A DNA stretch of 64,000 nucleotides from Acidobacteriota bacterium (GCA_011526565.1 WYBL01000100.1:1-64000); one strand, 5' to 3'. Shown: positions 44,465 through 56,013, numbered from the stretch's first letter. Made by a program: numbers and translations. The notes: a model not told the origin generated them from the sequence alone.

Positions 44465-45650
44465 TGCCGAACCTCAGCAGCACCCGCGTGCCCTCCCCGC
44501 CGCCCAGTGCCACCTCGGCGCGCGCGAACACCGTTGCGAGCAGGCCCACCCGCAGGCCGACGCCCCAGTCGTGATGCCAGCCCGCGAGCTCGCCGAGCCG
44601 TGGGCCCACGGTGCCGCGCTCGTAGAACAGCACCGCGCGCAGCAGGCCGTTGAGGTCCCAGCGGTACTCCGCCTGCAGCAGCACGGCGTTGCGGTCGCGC
44701 AGGCGGTACGTGCGCAGGCCGCGCAGGGCGTCGGGCCCGCCCAGCGTCGGCATCAGGTAGAACGGCACCGCGTGGCCGTCGTCGGGGGCGAGGCTCACCA
44801 GGTGGCCGCGCAGCGCCAGCGTCCGCGTGCTGCCCAGCAGCGGCACGTACTGGCGCAGGTCCAGCGTGTAGCGCTGGAACGAGTAGGAGCCGGCGTCGCG
44901 ATCGGCGAAGCGGTCCCAGGACGCGACGTAGTGGCCGCCGAAGTGGGGGCCGAACGGCAGGTCCGTGGTGTCGAGCTCGGCGCGCAGGCCGACGCGCAGG
45001 TAGTCGGGGTTGGCGCCGAGGCCGGGGACATCGGCCGGGTCGAAGCGGCGCTCGATCGGGCGCAGGTCGTCGCCGCGCGCGCGCCCCTGGCCCAGCCACA
45101 GGTACTCGGCCGAGGCCGCGAGGGCGCTGCGCCGGCTCGGCGCCACGCCGAACGAGGCGCCGACCGCCGTCGCCCGGAACGCGTAGGACGTTCGGTCGCT
45201 CCGGCTCGAATCGGGGCCGAGGCCGTAGAACGCCTCCTGCGTGTGCTCGCGCCGCCCGACCGAGACGTCGCCGAAGACGCGGGTGCGGGTCTGCGACGTC
45301 AGCGCCAGGCGTGCGCCCGTCTCCCAGTAGCCGCGCAGCGACGCCGCCGAGCTCAGCGTCAGGTTCGCGTGGTGGTTCGAGTGGCGGAACGCCGGACCTG
45401 CCGCCAGTCCCGCGCCGCTCGGGAAGGTGCCGAACCACGGGAAGAACCCGCGCGGCGGGTTCAGCAGCCGCTCGGCCCAGTACCGGTCCTCGATCTGGTA
45501 GAGGAGCGCCTCGGGCCACGAGCGCGCCGGCGGTTTCAGTGCTGCCGCCTTGGCGGCGCGCTCCCGCTCGAGCAGCGCGGACCGGGTCTCGGGCGCCGGC
45601 TCGGAAGCCAGCAGCAGCCCGGTCAGGAACCAGGGGAAAACGCCAGCCAC
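44454..45650 (-). CDS. Omp85/surface-antigen-type outer-membrane beta-barrel
   Basis: 398 residues from GTG 45650, chosen because it begins a signal peptide (AGVFPWFLTGLLLASEP); the frame upstream reads through another gene. The mature protein is made of alternating-hydrophobic strands, with GLRAELDTTDLPFGPHFGGHYVASWDRF, the LGGPDALRGLRTYRLRDRNAVLLQAEYRW segment (equivalent to the VRGY/RG.R motif of Omp85 barrels) and a last strand VALGGGEGTRVLLRFGNVF ending in Phe, the BAM recognition residue. No POTRA domains are seen, so it is barrel-only, like the C-terminal D15 part of BamA/TamA. It overlaps the DUF2378 gene by 28 bp and the kinase-like gene by 11 bp. Confidence 0.82.
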   Translation of the reverse strand: MAGVFPWFLTGLLLASEPAPETRSALLERERAAKAAALKPPARSWPEALLYQIEDRYWAERLLNPPRGFFPWFGTFPSGAGLAAGPAFRHSNHHANLTLSSAASLRGYWETGARLALTSQTRTRVFGDVSVGRREHTQEAFYGLGPDSSRSDRTSYAFRATAVGASFGVAPSRRSALAASAEYLWLGQGRARGDDLRPIERRFDPADVPGLGANPDYLRVGLRAELDTTDLPFGPHFGGHYVASWDRFADRDAGSYSFQRYTLDLRQYVPLLGSTRTLALRGHLVSLAPDDGHAVPFYLMPTLGGPDALRGLRTYRLRDRNAVLLQAEYRWDLNGLLRAVLFYERGTVGPRLGELAGWHHDWGVGLRVGLLATVFARAEVALGGGEGTRVLLRFGNVF

Positions 45651-46270
45651 TCGACCTCCATCTCGCAACACTCGTCGCCCTGGCTCGTGCAGCGCAGGGG
45701 GGTCGCTCTCGCTCGCAACTCCGGCGTGCCGAGCAGCCCCTCGAAGGCGCCGATCGTGCGCTGCCACAGCAGCGGCGTGCACGGGAAGTCGTGGATGCGC
45801 ACGCGGCAGCGCAGCGGCCCGAGCCGCTCGACCTCCAGCCGGCCGACGTCGTAGATCGTGCGCCACAACACCTGACCCATGCGCATCGAAGACTCGGGCG
45901 TCGCCACCATCGGCCCGTAGCCGCCCGCCTTGCGCTCGCGGCTGCCGGCGAACACGCCGAGCTCCCGCGCGAAGCCGGGGTCGCCCGGGGCGAAGCGCTG
46001 CTGCGCGGCCTCGAGCCAGGCCACGAAGTCGGCCAGCGGCTCCCAGGAGGCCTCGCGCAGGTGGGCGCCGAAGGCTCCGCGCCGCGCGGCCGGCAGGTCC
46101 TTCAGCACCTGGTCCAGGGCTCCGGCGCCGTGCCGCTCGCGCAGGAACGCGAGCGCGTTCATGACGACCACGCCGCGCACCTGGCCGGCCACCCGCGGCC
46201 GCGGCGTGGCCCCCGCGCGGGGCGTGCTCGCGCGCGGCGTCGTGCCCGGCCGCGGCGTGCGGCGGCTCAC
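45623..46270 (-). CDS. DUF2378 family protein (TIGR02265-like)
   Basis: 215 residues from GTG 46270, overlapping the rarA stop as GTGA. After a short Pro/Arg/Thr-rich tail (TPRAGATPRPRVAGQ), VRGVVVMNALAFLRERHGAGALDQVLKDLP, then MGQVLWRTIYDVGRLEVERLGPLRCRVRIHDFP and CTSQGDECCEMEVEWL match the DUF2378 (TIGR02265) group, a family expanded in Myxococcus with a V4R-like fold and unknown ligand. The final CxxxxxxCCE motif could bind a metal or small molecule. Its operon position between rarA and the outer-membrane barrel does not indicate a function. Confidence 0.75.
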   Translation of the reverse strand: MSRRTPRPGTTPRASTPRAGATPRPRVAGQVRGVVVMNALAFLRERHGAGALDQVLKDLPAARRGAFGAHLREASWEPLADFVAWLEAAQQRFAPGDPGFARELGVFAGSRERKAGGYGPMVATPESSMRMGQVLWRTIYDVGRLEVERLGPLRCRVRIHDFPCTPLLWQRTIGAFEGLLGTPELRARATPLRCTSQGDECCEMEVEWLAFSPGS

Positions 46271-47652
46271 GCGCCGTCCCCGCCGCCGCGCCGCTCGCGC
46301 AGGCGCCGCGCCGCTTCCAGCCGCGCCGCGTACTCCTTCTCGCGGCCGCGCTCGGTGGGGCGGTAGTAGCGGCGTGCGGCGAGCGCGTCGGGCAGCCCGG
46401 TCATCGCCGCGACCCCTTCGGGCTCGTCGTGCGCATAGCGGTACCCCGCGCCGTAGCCGAGCCCTTTCATCAACTTCGTCGGCGCGTTGCGCAGGTGCAG
46501 GGGCACCGGCTCGGCGCGGGTCTCCAGCGCGTCGCGCGCGGCCTCGCCGTAGCCCACGTACAGCGCGTTGCTCTTCGGCGCCGCCGCCAGGTAGACGGCG
46601 GCCTGGGCCAGCGCCAGGGCCCCCTCCGGCAGGCCGACGAAGTGCACGGCCTGTTGTGCGGCGACGCACTGCACGAGCGCGCCGGGCTCCGCGAGCCCCA
46701 CGTCCTCGCTGGCGAAGCGCACCAGCCGCCGCGCGACGTAGAGCGGGTCTTCGCCGGCCTCCAGCATCCGCGCCAGCCAGTAGAGCGCGGCGTCGGCGTC
46801 GGAGTTGCGCAGCGCCTTGTGCAGCGCGCTGATCAGGTTGAAGTGCTCCTCGCCGGCGCGGTCGTAGAGCAGCGCCTTGCGCGAGAAGGCTTCGCGCATC
46901 GCCTCGGGCGTCACGGCCGCGGCGCCGGCGTCGACCGCGGTCGCGACCGCCAGCTCCAGCACGTTGAGCGCCGTGCGGGCGTCGCCGTCGCTGGCGCGGG
47001 CGAGGAAGCCGAGCGCGTCGTCGGCCACCGCCACGGCCGCCTCGCGCAGCACGGCGTCGCGCTCGAGCGCGCGCCGCAGCACCGCGCCGATGGCCTCCGT
47101 CGACAGCGGCTGCAGCACCACCAGCCGCGAGCGCGAGAGCAGGGCCTGGTTGACCTCGAAGCTCGGGTTCTCGGTCGTGGCGCCGACCAGCACGACGTCG
47201 CCGGACTCGACGTGGGCGAGCAGCGCGTCCTGCTGCGCCTTGTTGAAGCGGTGGATCTCGTCGATGAACAGCACCGTGCGCTGGCCGAGCTTGCGCCGCC
47301 GCTCCTCGGCGGCCTTCAGCACCTCGCGCACTTCCTTGACCCCGGAGTGCAGCGCCGAAAGCGCCTCGAACCAGGCGCTCGTGCGGTTGCGGATCACGTG
47401 AGCGAGGGTGGTCTTGCCCGAGCCCGGCGGCCCCCACAGGATCAGCGAGCGCAACTCGTCGCGCTCGATCGCGCGGCGCAGCGGGCGCCCGGGCCCGAGC
47501 ACCTCGTCCTGGCCGCAGATCTCGGCCACCTCGCGCGGTCGCATCCGCTCGGCGAGCGGCGCGGCGCGGTCGTCGCGCTCGGCGGTCGCCGCCGGCGCCG
47601 GGGATTCCCCGAACAGGTCCCGGACGGTGGGAGGGCCGGCCCTGTGACGCAT
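46267..47652 (-). CDS. rarA: Replication-associated recombination protein A (AAA+ ATPase)
   Basis: 461 residues from ATG 47652 ([16 protein letters not shown]); the longer frame to 48117 runs through the divergent SGNH gene and is rejected. [32 protein letters not shown] leads into Walker [12 protein letters not shown], Walker [19 protein letters not shown], sensor [13 protein letters not shown] and [12 protein letters not shown]. The C-terminal MgsA tetramerisation domain has [42 protein letters not shown]. RarA/MgsA acts at stalled replication forks with clamp loader and SSB. It leads a five-gene leftward operon by overlap (GTGA with DUF2378). Confidence 0.95.
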   Translation of the reverse strand: MRHRAGPPTVRDLFGESPAPAATAERDDRAAPLAERMRPREVAEICGQDEVLGPGRPLRRAIERDELRSLILWGPPGSGKTTLAHVIRNRTSAWFEALSALHSGVKEVREVLKAAEERRRKLGQRTVLFIDEIHRFNKAQQDALLAHVESGDVVLVGATTENPSFEVNQALLSRSRLVVLQPLSTEAIGAVLRRALERDAVLREAAVAVADDALGFLARASDGDARTALNVLELAVATAVDAGAAAVTPEAMREAFSRKALLYDRAGEEHFNLISALHKALRNSDADAALYWLARMLEAGEDPLYVARRLVRFASEDVGLAEPGALVQCVAAQQAVHFVGLPEGALALAQAAVYLAAAPKSNALYVGYGEAARDALETRAEPVPLHLRNAPTKLMKGLGYGAGYRYAHDEPEGVAAMTGLPDALAARRYYRPTERGREKEYAARLEAARRLRERRGGGDGA

Positions 47653-47732
47653 CTCACGCGGGAGACTAGCGGAAAAAGCGACGGGTCGCGCTCCGGAGGC
47701 GGCCCCCAGTCGGGTGTGGTACGTTCGTGCAG

Positions 47733-48773
47733 ATGCGTGTTCCCGGGTTCGGCGTGTGTCTTGCGGCAGCCCTCGGCCTGGCCGCCTGCGGCGGGGGCGG
47801 CGGATCGGCTGGCCCGTCGCCCGTGGCCACGCCGACCCCGGTCCAGGGCCCGACCGTGCAGGCTGTGGTCTTCTACGACGAGGACGGGGACGGTCAACGA
47901 GGGGCGCGAGAGCCGATCCGCGTGCCCGACGTCGAGATCGTGATCGCCGGCCGCTCGGCGAAGAGCGAGCGCAACACCGGGCTGGCCCGCGTCCAGGGCG
48001 TGCCCGAGGGCACCCACACCGTCGAGATCCGCGGCGGCACACTGCCGCCCTTCTACCAGGCGGGCCGGCTGCCGAGCGTTGCCGTGCCCGCAGGTGGCGC
48101 CTCCGTGGACGTGCCACTGACGCTGCCGATCGGCACCAACACGCCGAACGTCTACATGGCCTTCGGCGACAGCCTGACCCGCGGCCTCGGTTCCACCGCG
48201 GGCGGCGACTACCCGGCGCAGCTCCAGGTTCTGCTCGGCGGCTACTTCGCCGGAGCCGTGGTCACCAACCGCGGCGCCGATGCCACCAACACCTACGAGG
48301 CGCTGGAGCGCTTCCGCCGCAACTTCCGCGGCCAGCAGCCGGCCTACGTGCTGATCCTGTACGGCACCAACGACTGGAACGTGCCTGAGTGCCAGGACAA
48401 GGCTCCCTGTTTCACGGTCGACAACCTGCGCGAAGTGGTCAACCTGGTCAAGGAGGCGAACAGCCTGCCGGTGCTGGGCCTGATCCCGCCCGCCAACCCC
48501 GCGATCAACGCCGGCCGCAACTCCTGGGTCCAGGACATCAACCGCTACATCCGCGCGATGGGCGAGGAGGAGGGGGCCGCGATCGCGGACACCTATGCGG
48601 CCTTCAACGGCAAGGGCGGGGAGCTCTCCCGCTTCTTCATCGATCACGTCCACTTCAACGATGCCGGGTACAAGGTGATCGCCGAGGCTTTCTTCGCCGG
48701 CATCGCCGGACGCGGCGTGACGGCCGCTTCGACGGGTGACCTCGGCTGGAAGCCGGGCGGCGGCGCCTGGTGA
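47733..48773 (+). CDS. SGNH/GDSL hydrolase lipoprotein with SdrD-B-like domain
   Basis: 346 residues from ATG 47733 (a GTG at 47727 is possible). LGLAACGGGGGS gives a clear lipobox, so the protein is membrane-anchored. Residues about 45-130 (AVVFYDEDGDGQRGAREPIRVPDVEIVIAG) match a Cna-B/SdrD-B-type beta domain with a Ca2+-binding DEDGDG loop. The catalytic domain has block I AFGDSLTRGLGS, block III YGTNDWN and block V DHVHFNDAGY, the Ser/Asn/Asp-His set of SGNH esterases. PECQDKAPCFTVDN contains a disulphide pair. It likely deacylates a polysaccharide or lipid in the periplasm. Starts in a divergent region shared with rarA (80 bp). Confidence 0.88.
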   Translation: MRVPGFGVCLAAALGLAACGGGGGSAGPSPVATPTPVQGPTVQAVVFYDEDGDGQRGAREPIRVPDVEIVIAGRSAKSERNTGLARVQGVPEGTHTVEIRGGTLPPFYQAGRLPSVAVPAGGASVDVPLTLPIGTNTPNVYMAFGDSLTRGLGSTAGGDYPAQLQVLLGGYFAGAVVTNRGADATNTYEALERFRRNFRGQQPAYVLILYGTNDWNVPECQDKAPCFTVDNLREVVNLVKEANSLPVLGLIPPANPAINAGRNSWVQDINRYIRAMGEEEGAAIADTYAAFNGKGGELSRFFIDHVHFNDAGYKVIAEAFFAGIAGRGVTAASTGDLGWKPGGGAW

Positions 48774-48783
48774 GCGCGCTGCG

Positions 48784-50324
<1,541 letters not shown>

Positions 50325-50328
<4 letters not shown>

Positions 50329-51869
50329 GAAGCGTCCCGCGCCGGTTCCGGGCCGCGGCGCTCGCCACGCTGCTGCCGGCAACGGTCGCCTGTACGTCGA
50401 CGCCGCCCGAAGGGGCCGGCGCTGCAGGCCGGCGGCCGGACACGCTGCGGGTGGCGCTGCGCGCCGACGTCACCGGCTTCTTCCCCAGCCCGTCGATGGC
50501 CAACGAGGGCTTCAGCTTCGGCGTCAACTTCAACCTCTTCGAGGGGCTGGTCAGCTTCGACCACCAGCTCCGCATCCATCCCGCGCTCGCCGAGCGCTGG
50601 GAGACCCCGGACGACCGCAGCTTCGTCTTCACCCTGCGGCCTGGCCTGCGCTTCTCCGACGGCACGCCGGTGACGGCGCACGACGTGGTCGCCTCGCTGC
50701 GGGCGGCCACCGAGCGGCGGTGGGCCAACCGCGAGGCGTTCCAGGCCGTGACCTCGGTCGAGGCGCTCGACGAGCAGCAGGTCGAGCTCCGCAGCCCTCT
50801 GCCGTACCTCGTGCTGCTGTCCCGCCTCCCGCGCGGCTTCGTGTTGCCGGCCGCCGCCATCGAGCAGGGCGCCGTGCCGCCGCCGGGCACCGGGCCCTAC
50901 GTACTGGCCTCCCGCGAGCCGGGGCGCGGCTTCGTCTTCGAGCGCAACCCCCATTATCGCGGCGCGGCGCCGGGCTTCGCGCGGATCGAGTTCCAGGTGG
51001 TTCCGGAGGCGGCGGAGCGCGAGCGGCGGCTGCGCGCCGGGGAGGTCGACCTGATCAACGACGTCGAGCCGGAGACCGCTCGCCGGCTGCGCGCCGACCC
51101 GGCGTTCCGGGTGGCGACAGGGAGCGGTACCCGGGTGCTGTTCCTCGGCATGGCGCTGCAGCGCGCGCCGTATTCGGACGCCCGCGTGCGCGAGGCGCTG
51201 GAGCTGGCGATCGACCGCGAGGAGCTGGCGCGCCGCGTGTACGGAGGCGAGCCCGTCGAGCTCGCCACCCAGATCGTCGGCCGCGGCATCGTCGGCTTCG
51301 ACCCCGCGTTGCCGGCGCCGGTGCACGATCCCGCGCGCGCCCGCGAGCTGCTGGTGGCCGCGGGCTTCGCGAACGGCCTCGACCTGGCCCTCGACGGGTC
51401 GCACAACCGCTACGTCGGCGACCGGGCGATCCTCCACGAGGTCGCGCGCCAGCTCGGCCTGGTCGGGGTGCGGGTGAAGGTGAACGCGGCGGACAAGGCG
51501 GACTTCTTCGCGCGGCTCGACCGCCGCGATTCGCCGTTCCACCTGCTTGGCTGGGCAGTGGAGACCGGCGAGGCCGGCGACGCCCTCGAGTACCTGTTCC
51601 GCACGCCCGACGGCGGCGTGCTCGGCACCGAGAACACGACCGGTACCTCGGACCCGGAGCTCGACCGCCTGATCGACGAGGCGTCGCGCGCGGCCTCGAT
51701 CGAGGTCCGCACGGCCACGCTGATGCAGGCCATGCGCCGGGTCGCCGCGCTGCGCCCCGTGATCCCGCTGGTGGTCCAGCCCGAAGGCGTCGCGTTCTCG
51801 GCCCGGATCGCCTGGCAGCCGCCGCTCGGCAACGCGCTGGAGCTCGCCACCGCGCGCCCCGCGCACTGA
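50325..51869 (+). CDS. Family 5 extracellular solute-binding lipoprotein (peptide/nickel-type)
   Basis: 514 residues with lipobox LPATVACTS after an Arg-rich start (ATG 50325, ATGA overlap with the CoA ligase). Strong family signatures are EGFSFGVNFNLFEGLVSFDHQLRIHPALAERWETPDDRSFVFTLRPGLRFSDGTPVTAHDV and YSDARVREALELAIDREELARRVYGGEP, identifying the SBP_bac_5 (DppA/OppA) family. It captures a solute in the periplasm for an ABC importer. The permease and ATPase genes are not nearby, so it is an orphan here or the importer lies elsewhere. Pairing with an aromatic-acid ligase suggests, weakly, an aromatic rather than peptide ligand. Confidence 0.88.
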
Positions 51870-51878
51870 GCCCCGCGG

Positions 51879-52976
51879 CTAGGGGCGGATCAGCGCCTTC
51901 ACCACCTCGGCGCGCTCCATCGCCGCCAGACCTTCGGCCGCGCCCGCGAGCGGGTACTCGCGGCTGATCAACCGCTCGAAGCGGAAGCGCGCGGCGTGGC
52001 GCGCCATCAGCAGCAGTGCCCGGTGCAGGTGGGTGTACTCGTAGCCCCAGCAGCCGCGCAGCTCGACGTGGCGGCGGTTGAGGTGGCGGTGCGGGTTGAT
52101 CGCGACGTCGCCGACGTCCGTGTACTGGCCGACGACGACGTAGCGGCCCGCGTCGCGCGTCATCTCGAGGCCCTCGGGCACCGCCTTCGGGTTGCCGGTG
52201 GCCTCGATCACGACGTCGGCGCCGCGGCCGTGGGTGCGCTCGCGCACCCACGCCACGCGCCGCGCGGGGTCCCGCTCCGCGTCGATGTCGAGCACGTCTT
52301 CGGCGCCGAGCGCGCGGGCCGCCTCGAGGCGGTCGGCCGGCGCACCGACGACCAGCACCCGCAGCGCGCCGGCGAGTTGCGCGAACGCCGCCGCGGAGAG
52401 GCCGACCGGCCCGCTGCCCTGGACCACGACCGTGTCGCCCAGCGCGATGCCCGCGCGCTCGACGGCGTGGAACCCGGTCGGCGCGCCGCAGCCGCCGCCC
52501 ATGAACGCCTCGAGCGAGAGCCCCTCGGGCAGCGGCACCAGCCGCACGCCGGGGAGGATCTCGATCCGCTCGGCCCAGCCGCCCAGCAGGCCCTCGTCGG
52601 CGCTGGTCGTGATGCCGTACACGCGACGGCTCGGGCAGCGGGTGCCGGCCTTGGCCACGGTGCAGTGCCAGCAGGCGCCGCAGATGCCGAACACGTCGTA
52701 GAAGGTGACGACCGCGCCAGTTTCGATCGCGCGACCCTCGACGTCGAGCAGCGGGCCGTTCGTCTCCAGCACGCGGCCGACGCTGACGTGGCCGGGGATC
52801 AGCGGCCAGGGCACGGTGCCGAGGTGGCCGTGGTGGAGGTGGACGTCGGTGCCGCACACCTCGGAGGCGAGCGTCTCCAGCACCGCCCCGCCCGGCTGCG
52901 GCCGCGGCTCGGGGTAGCGGCGTTCCTCGAGGGGCTGACGCGGCCCCGGCATCACCATCGCTCGGACCTGGCTCAT
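51879..52976 (-). CDS. Zinc-containing medium-chain alcohol dehydrogenase
   Basis: 365 residues from ATG 52976. The catalytic zinc Cys sits in ASEVCGTDVHLHHG, and the four structural-zinc cysteines are in GICGACWHCTVAKAGTRCPSR. The cofactor-binding site is VVQGSGPVGLSAAAFAQLAG (G-x-G-x2-G) with ADRLEAARALGAEDVLD. In the normally conserved GHE motif the glutamate is replaced (LIPGHVSVG), which usually contributes to the catalytic zinc shell, so the metal geometry or substrate may be unusual. Likely oxidises an alcohol or sugar alcohol with NAD(P); substrate unknown. It is an isolated leftward gene, convergent with the solute-binding protein (9 bp apart). Confidence 0.86.
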   Translation of the reverse strand: MSQVRAMVMPGPRQPLEERRYPEPRPQPGGAVLETLASEVCGTDVHLHHGHLGTVPWPLIPGHVSVGRVLETNGPLLDVEGRAIETGAVVTFYDVFGICGACWHCTVAKAGTRCPSRRVYGITTSADEGLLGGWAERIEILPGVRLVPLPEGLSLEAFMGGGCGAPTGFHAVERAGIALGDTVVVQGSGPVGLSAAAFAQLAGALRVLVVGAPADRLEAARALGAEDVLDIDAERDPARRVAWVRERTHGRGADVVIEATGNPKAVPEGLEMTRDAGRYVVVGQYTDVGDVAINPHRHLNRRHVELRGCWGYEYTHLHRALLLMARHAARFRFERLISREYPLAGAAEGLAAMERAEVVKALIRP

Positions 52977-53020
52977 GTCGCCAAGGCTAAGCGCTCGTCC
53001 GGGAGCTGCCAAGCGCGCGA

Positions 53021-55672
53021 TCAGTCGCGGCGCAGCAGGCGCGCCGGCTCGAGGCCGGCGGCTCGCCAGGCCGGACCGGCGGCCGATGCGACGGCGACCG
53101 CGGCCAGCGCCGCTCCGCTGGCGGCGATCGCGGCGGGGTCGGCCGGGCTCACGCCGTACAACAACCCGCCGAGCAGCGGCGCAGCGCCGATCGCCAGCAG
53201 CACGCCGAGCCCCGCCCCGGCCACGACCAGCGCGACGGCCTCGCCAGCGACGCCGCGGACCAGCCGCAGGTGCCCCGCGCCGAGCGCGATGCGGACGGCG
53301 AGCTCGCGCTGGCGCGTCACCACACCGAGCGCCAGCAGGCCGTGGAGGCCGAGCCCGCACAACCCCGCGGCACAGGCGCCGAACGCGACCACCAGCTCCA
53401 TCGCGCGCCGCTCGCGCCGATAGCTTGCGCCCAGCAGGTCCTCCAGTGCGTGCACCGACTGCGGAGGCTTGTGGGGGTCCAGTTCCCGAAACACCTGGCG
53501 GATGGCAGCGGCGGGAGCGGCGCCGTCGGCGGCGCGCACGGCCACGTTCATGATCAGGTACGAACGCTGGGCGTGGGGGAAGAAGACCTCGGCCAGCGGC
53601 TCGCTGCGCGGGCCGCGGAAGCGCACGTCGCTGAACACGCCCACCACCTGGTAGGCGTAGGTGCCCGCGCTCGCGTAGTCGACGACCAGCGATCGCCCGA
53701 CCGCGTCGCCGCCCGGCCACAGGCGCCGCGCGAGGCTGGCGCTGACCGCCACGACGCGCGGTCCGTCCGGCCCGTCTTCCGGCCCGAACCCGCGACCCGC
53801 GACGACCGGGACGCCCAGCGTCTCGAGGTAGCCCGGCGTCAGCATCCGCACCCAGGCCTCGGCTCGCTCGGTCGGCGAACCGGCCAGCCCCGCCGGCCAG
53901 ACGGGCCGCGCGAAGTCGGGTCCGACGCCGCTGGTCGGCAGCGTGGTCGCGGCCCCCGCGGCGACGACGCCGGGCAGCGCGCGCAGGCGCGCCAGGAGCC
54001 GGGCGTAGTAGTCGCGCGTCTGCGCACCCGTCGGGTAGCCGGTGCTGTCGAGGAAGACCGGGGCGACCCACACGCCGCGCGCCTCGAAGCCGATCGGTGT
54101 CTCGCGCAGCTCGTGGACCGTGCGCCAGAGCAGGCTGCCGCCGGTCAGCAGCACGACGCTGAGCGCGACCTCGGCCACGACCAGCGCCGACCGCAGCGAT
54201 CGCTCGGGCCCGTGGGTGGTGCGTGCACCGGCCTCGAAGGCGGCGCGCGGATCGCCGCAGGCGACCCGCCAGGCCGGCCCGGCCGCCGCCAGCGCCGCGG
54301 CGCCGGAGGCGGCCAGCAGGGCGAAGACGAACGAAGACCCATCGAGCTGAATCTCGGCGGCGCGCGGCAGCTCCGGCCAGGCCTGGCCGGCCCCGTGGAC
54401 CAGGGCCGCGGCCAGCGCCAGCCCCGCCACGCCGCCGGCGGTGGCCACCAGCAGCCCCTCGAGCAGGCCCTCGCGCAACACGCGCCCGCGTGGGGCGCCG
54501 AGCGCCAGCCGCAGCGCGGCCTCGCGGGCGCGGGCCGCGCCGCGGGCCAGGAAGAGCAGGGCCGCGTTGCCGCACGCCACCAGCAGCAGCACGAAGGCCG
54601 CGGCCAGCAGTGCGAGCAGCGCTGGCCGCGCGGTCGCGCTCACCGCCTCGTGCAGGGGCACGAGCTCGACGCTCCAGCCGGCGTTGGTCTCCGGGTACTG
54701 CGCCGCCGCGGCGGCGGCGAGGGCCTGGAGCTCGTGTCGCGCGGCGGCGAGCTCCGTGCCGTGACGCAGCCGGCCGAGGGCCACCGTGTAGCGCTGGTCG
54801 CGGGGCAGCGAGCGCTCCAGCTCCCAGGGCAGAAAGGCCTCCACGCCGGGCTCGGGCAGGTCGAGCGGCGCCCCCAGCACGCCGATCACGCGGAACGGCC
54901 GGCGCTCGAGGACGACGGTGCGCCCGACGACGCCCGGGTCGCCGCCGAAGCGGCGCTGCCAGAGGCCGTGGGAGAGCACGACCACCGGGTCGGCAGCCGT
55001 CGGCGCCGCGGCGCTGCTGTAGGTCGCGGCGTGGCACTCGTCCGGGTGGAAGGTGCGCCCGTGGCGGGCGGCGACGCCCAGCAGCGGGAAGAAGTCGCAG
55101 CTCACCTGCGCCGTCGCGAGCACCTCCGCGTCGCCGCCCCCGCCGGACAGCGTGCGGCCCGTCACGTAGCCGAGCGCCAGCGACTCGAACGAGCGGGCCT
55201 CGCGGCGCCACGCCGCCAGGTTGCCGCGCGACACTCCGGTCCGGGCCACGCCGCGGACCTCGCTCGTCTCGAACAGGCGGACGATCGACTCGGGCCGCGG
55301 GTAGGGCAGGGGCCGCAGCAGCGCCTGATCGACGAGCGTGAACATCGCGGTCGAGGCCCCGATGCCGAGGGCCAGCAGGCCGGCCGCAGCCAGCGAGAAG
55401 CCCGGCGCCCGTCGCAGACGCCGGGCCGCGTGCCGCAGGTCGCGGGCCCAGGCCTCGCGGCCGGCGCCGGGCTGTCGCTCGGCGAGGGCCTCGGCGCAGG
55501 GCTCGACGTCGCCGAGTTCCAGCCGGGCCTGGCGGCGGGCCTCGGGCTCGGGCAGGCCGGCGCGCCGCTTCTCGGCCACCAGCATCTCGACGTGGAAGCG
55601 CAGCTCCTCACGCGCTTCTTCGAACGCCCGACGGCGACGGAACAGTCCACTCAACGAGCGCCAGGCGCCCAT
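53021..55672 (-). CDS. Acidobacterial-type duplicated orphan permease (ADOP)
   Basis: 883 residues from ATG 55672, overlapping the PadR stop as TGATG. The N-terminal ~80 residues (FEEAREELRFHVEMLVAEKRRAGLPEPEARRQARLELGD) are the charged helix bundle typical of ADOP proteins. Then come a TM helix at GFSLAAAGLLALGIGASTAMFTLVDQALLRPLPYP, a MacB-like periplasmic domain (VVVLSHGLWQRRFGGDPGVVGRTVVLE), three TM helices, a second periplasmic domain (YLETLGVPVVAGRGFG..AVSASLARRLWPGGDAVGRSL) and three terminal helices (VTRQRELAVRIALGAGH...). No ABC ATPase gene is nearby. It probably works as an envelope-stress or efflux-related permease under PadR control. Confidence 0.9.
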   Translation of the reverse strand: MGAWRSLSGLFRRRRAFEEAREELRFHVEMLVAEKRRAGLPEPEARRQARLELGDVEPCAEALAERQPGAGREAWARDLRHAARRLRRAPGFSLAAAGLLALGIGASTAMFTLVDQALLRPLPYPRPESIVRLFETSEVRGVARTGVSRGNLAAWRREARSFESLALGYVTGRTLSGGGGDAEVLATAQVSCDFFPLLGVAARHGRTFHPDECHAATYSSAAAPTAADPVVVLSHGLWQRRFGGDPGVVGRTVVLERRPFRVIGVLGAPLDLPEPGVEAFLPWELERSLPRDQRYTVALGRLRHGTELAAARHELQALAAAAAAQYPETNAGWSVELVPLHEAVSATARPALLALLAAAFVLLLVACGNAALLFLARGAARAREAALRLALGAPRGRVLREGLLEGLLVATAGGVAGLALAAALVHGAGQAWPELPRAAEIQLDGSSFVFALLAASGAAALAAAGPAWRVACGDPRAAFEAGARTTHGPERSLRSALVVAEVALSVVLLTGGSLLWRTVHELRETPIGFEARGVWVAPVFLDSTGYPTGAQTRDYYARLLARLRALPGVVAAGAATTLPTSGVGPDFARPVWPAGLAGSPTERAEAWVRMLTPGYLETLGVPVVAGRGFGPEDGPDGPRVVAVSASLARRLWPGGDAVGRSLVVDYASAGTYAYQVVGVFSDVRFRGPRSEPLAEVFFPHAQRSYLIMNVAVRAADGAAPAAAIRQVFRELDPHKPPQSVHALEDLLGASYRRERRAMELVVAFGACAAGLCGLGLHGLLALGVVTRQRELAVRIALGAGHLRLVRGVAGEAVALVVAGAGLGVLLAIGAAPLLGGLLYGVSPADPAAIAASGAALAAVAVASAAGPAWRAAGLEPARLLRRD

Positions 55673-56001
55673 CAGCGCAGCCCCAGCACGCGCGCGATGC
55701 CATCCGCCGCCCGCTGCCAGTCCTGCTCCTCGCGGGCGAGCCGCGCCTCGCCCCGACGGGTGAGACGGTAGTAGCGGGCCCGGCGGTTGTGCTCGCTCGC
55801 CTGCCACGACGCGGCGACGAGGCCCGCCTGCTCCAGCCGCTGCAGCGCAGGGTAGAGCGAGCCGATCTTCACGCGGAAGACCCCCGAGACCTGCTCGATG
55901 CGCTGGCCGATGCCGTAGCCGTGCTGCGGGCCCGCCTGCAGCGTGCGCAAGATCATCAGGTCGAGGGTGCCCGGCAGCAGGTCCAGCGGCGTTTCGGCCA
56001 T
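55672..56001 (-). CDS. PadR-family transcriptional regulator
   Basis: 109 residues from ATG 56001, with a ribosome site (GGAG) 4-7 bases before the start. LDLLPGTLDLMILRTLQAGPQHGYGIGQRIEQVSGVFRVKIGSLYPALQRLEQAGLVAASW is the PadR winged helix-turn-helix (GTLDLLIL..L..GP.HGYGI is nearly diagnostic), ending RARYYRLTRRGEARL. PadR dimers bind ATGT/ACAT-type dyads and often repress the adjacent transporter until ligand binds. It is translationally coupled to the ADOP permease and is divergent from a second PadR-permease pair. Very likely autoregulates via the direct repeats upstream. Confidence 0.93.
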   Translation of the reverse strand: MAETPLDLLPGTLDLMILRTLQAGPQHGYGIGQRIEQVSGVFRVKIGSLYPALQRLEQAGLVAASWQASEHNRRARYYRLTRRGEARLAREEQDWQRAADGIARVLGLR

Positions 56002-56013
56002 TCGTCTCCGCTC

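Noticed and set aside
46267..48117. Longer rarA frame starting at 48117
   Set aside because: It runs antisense through the SGNH gene and its promoter; RarA homology begins after 47652.
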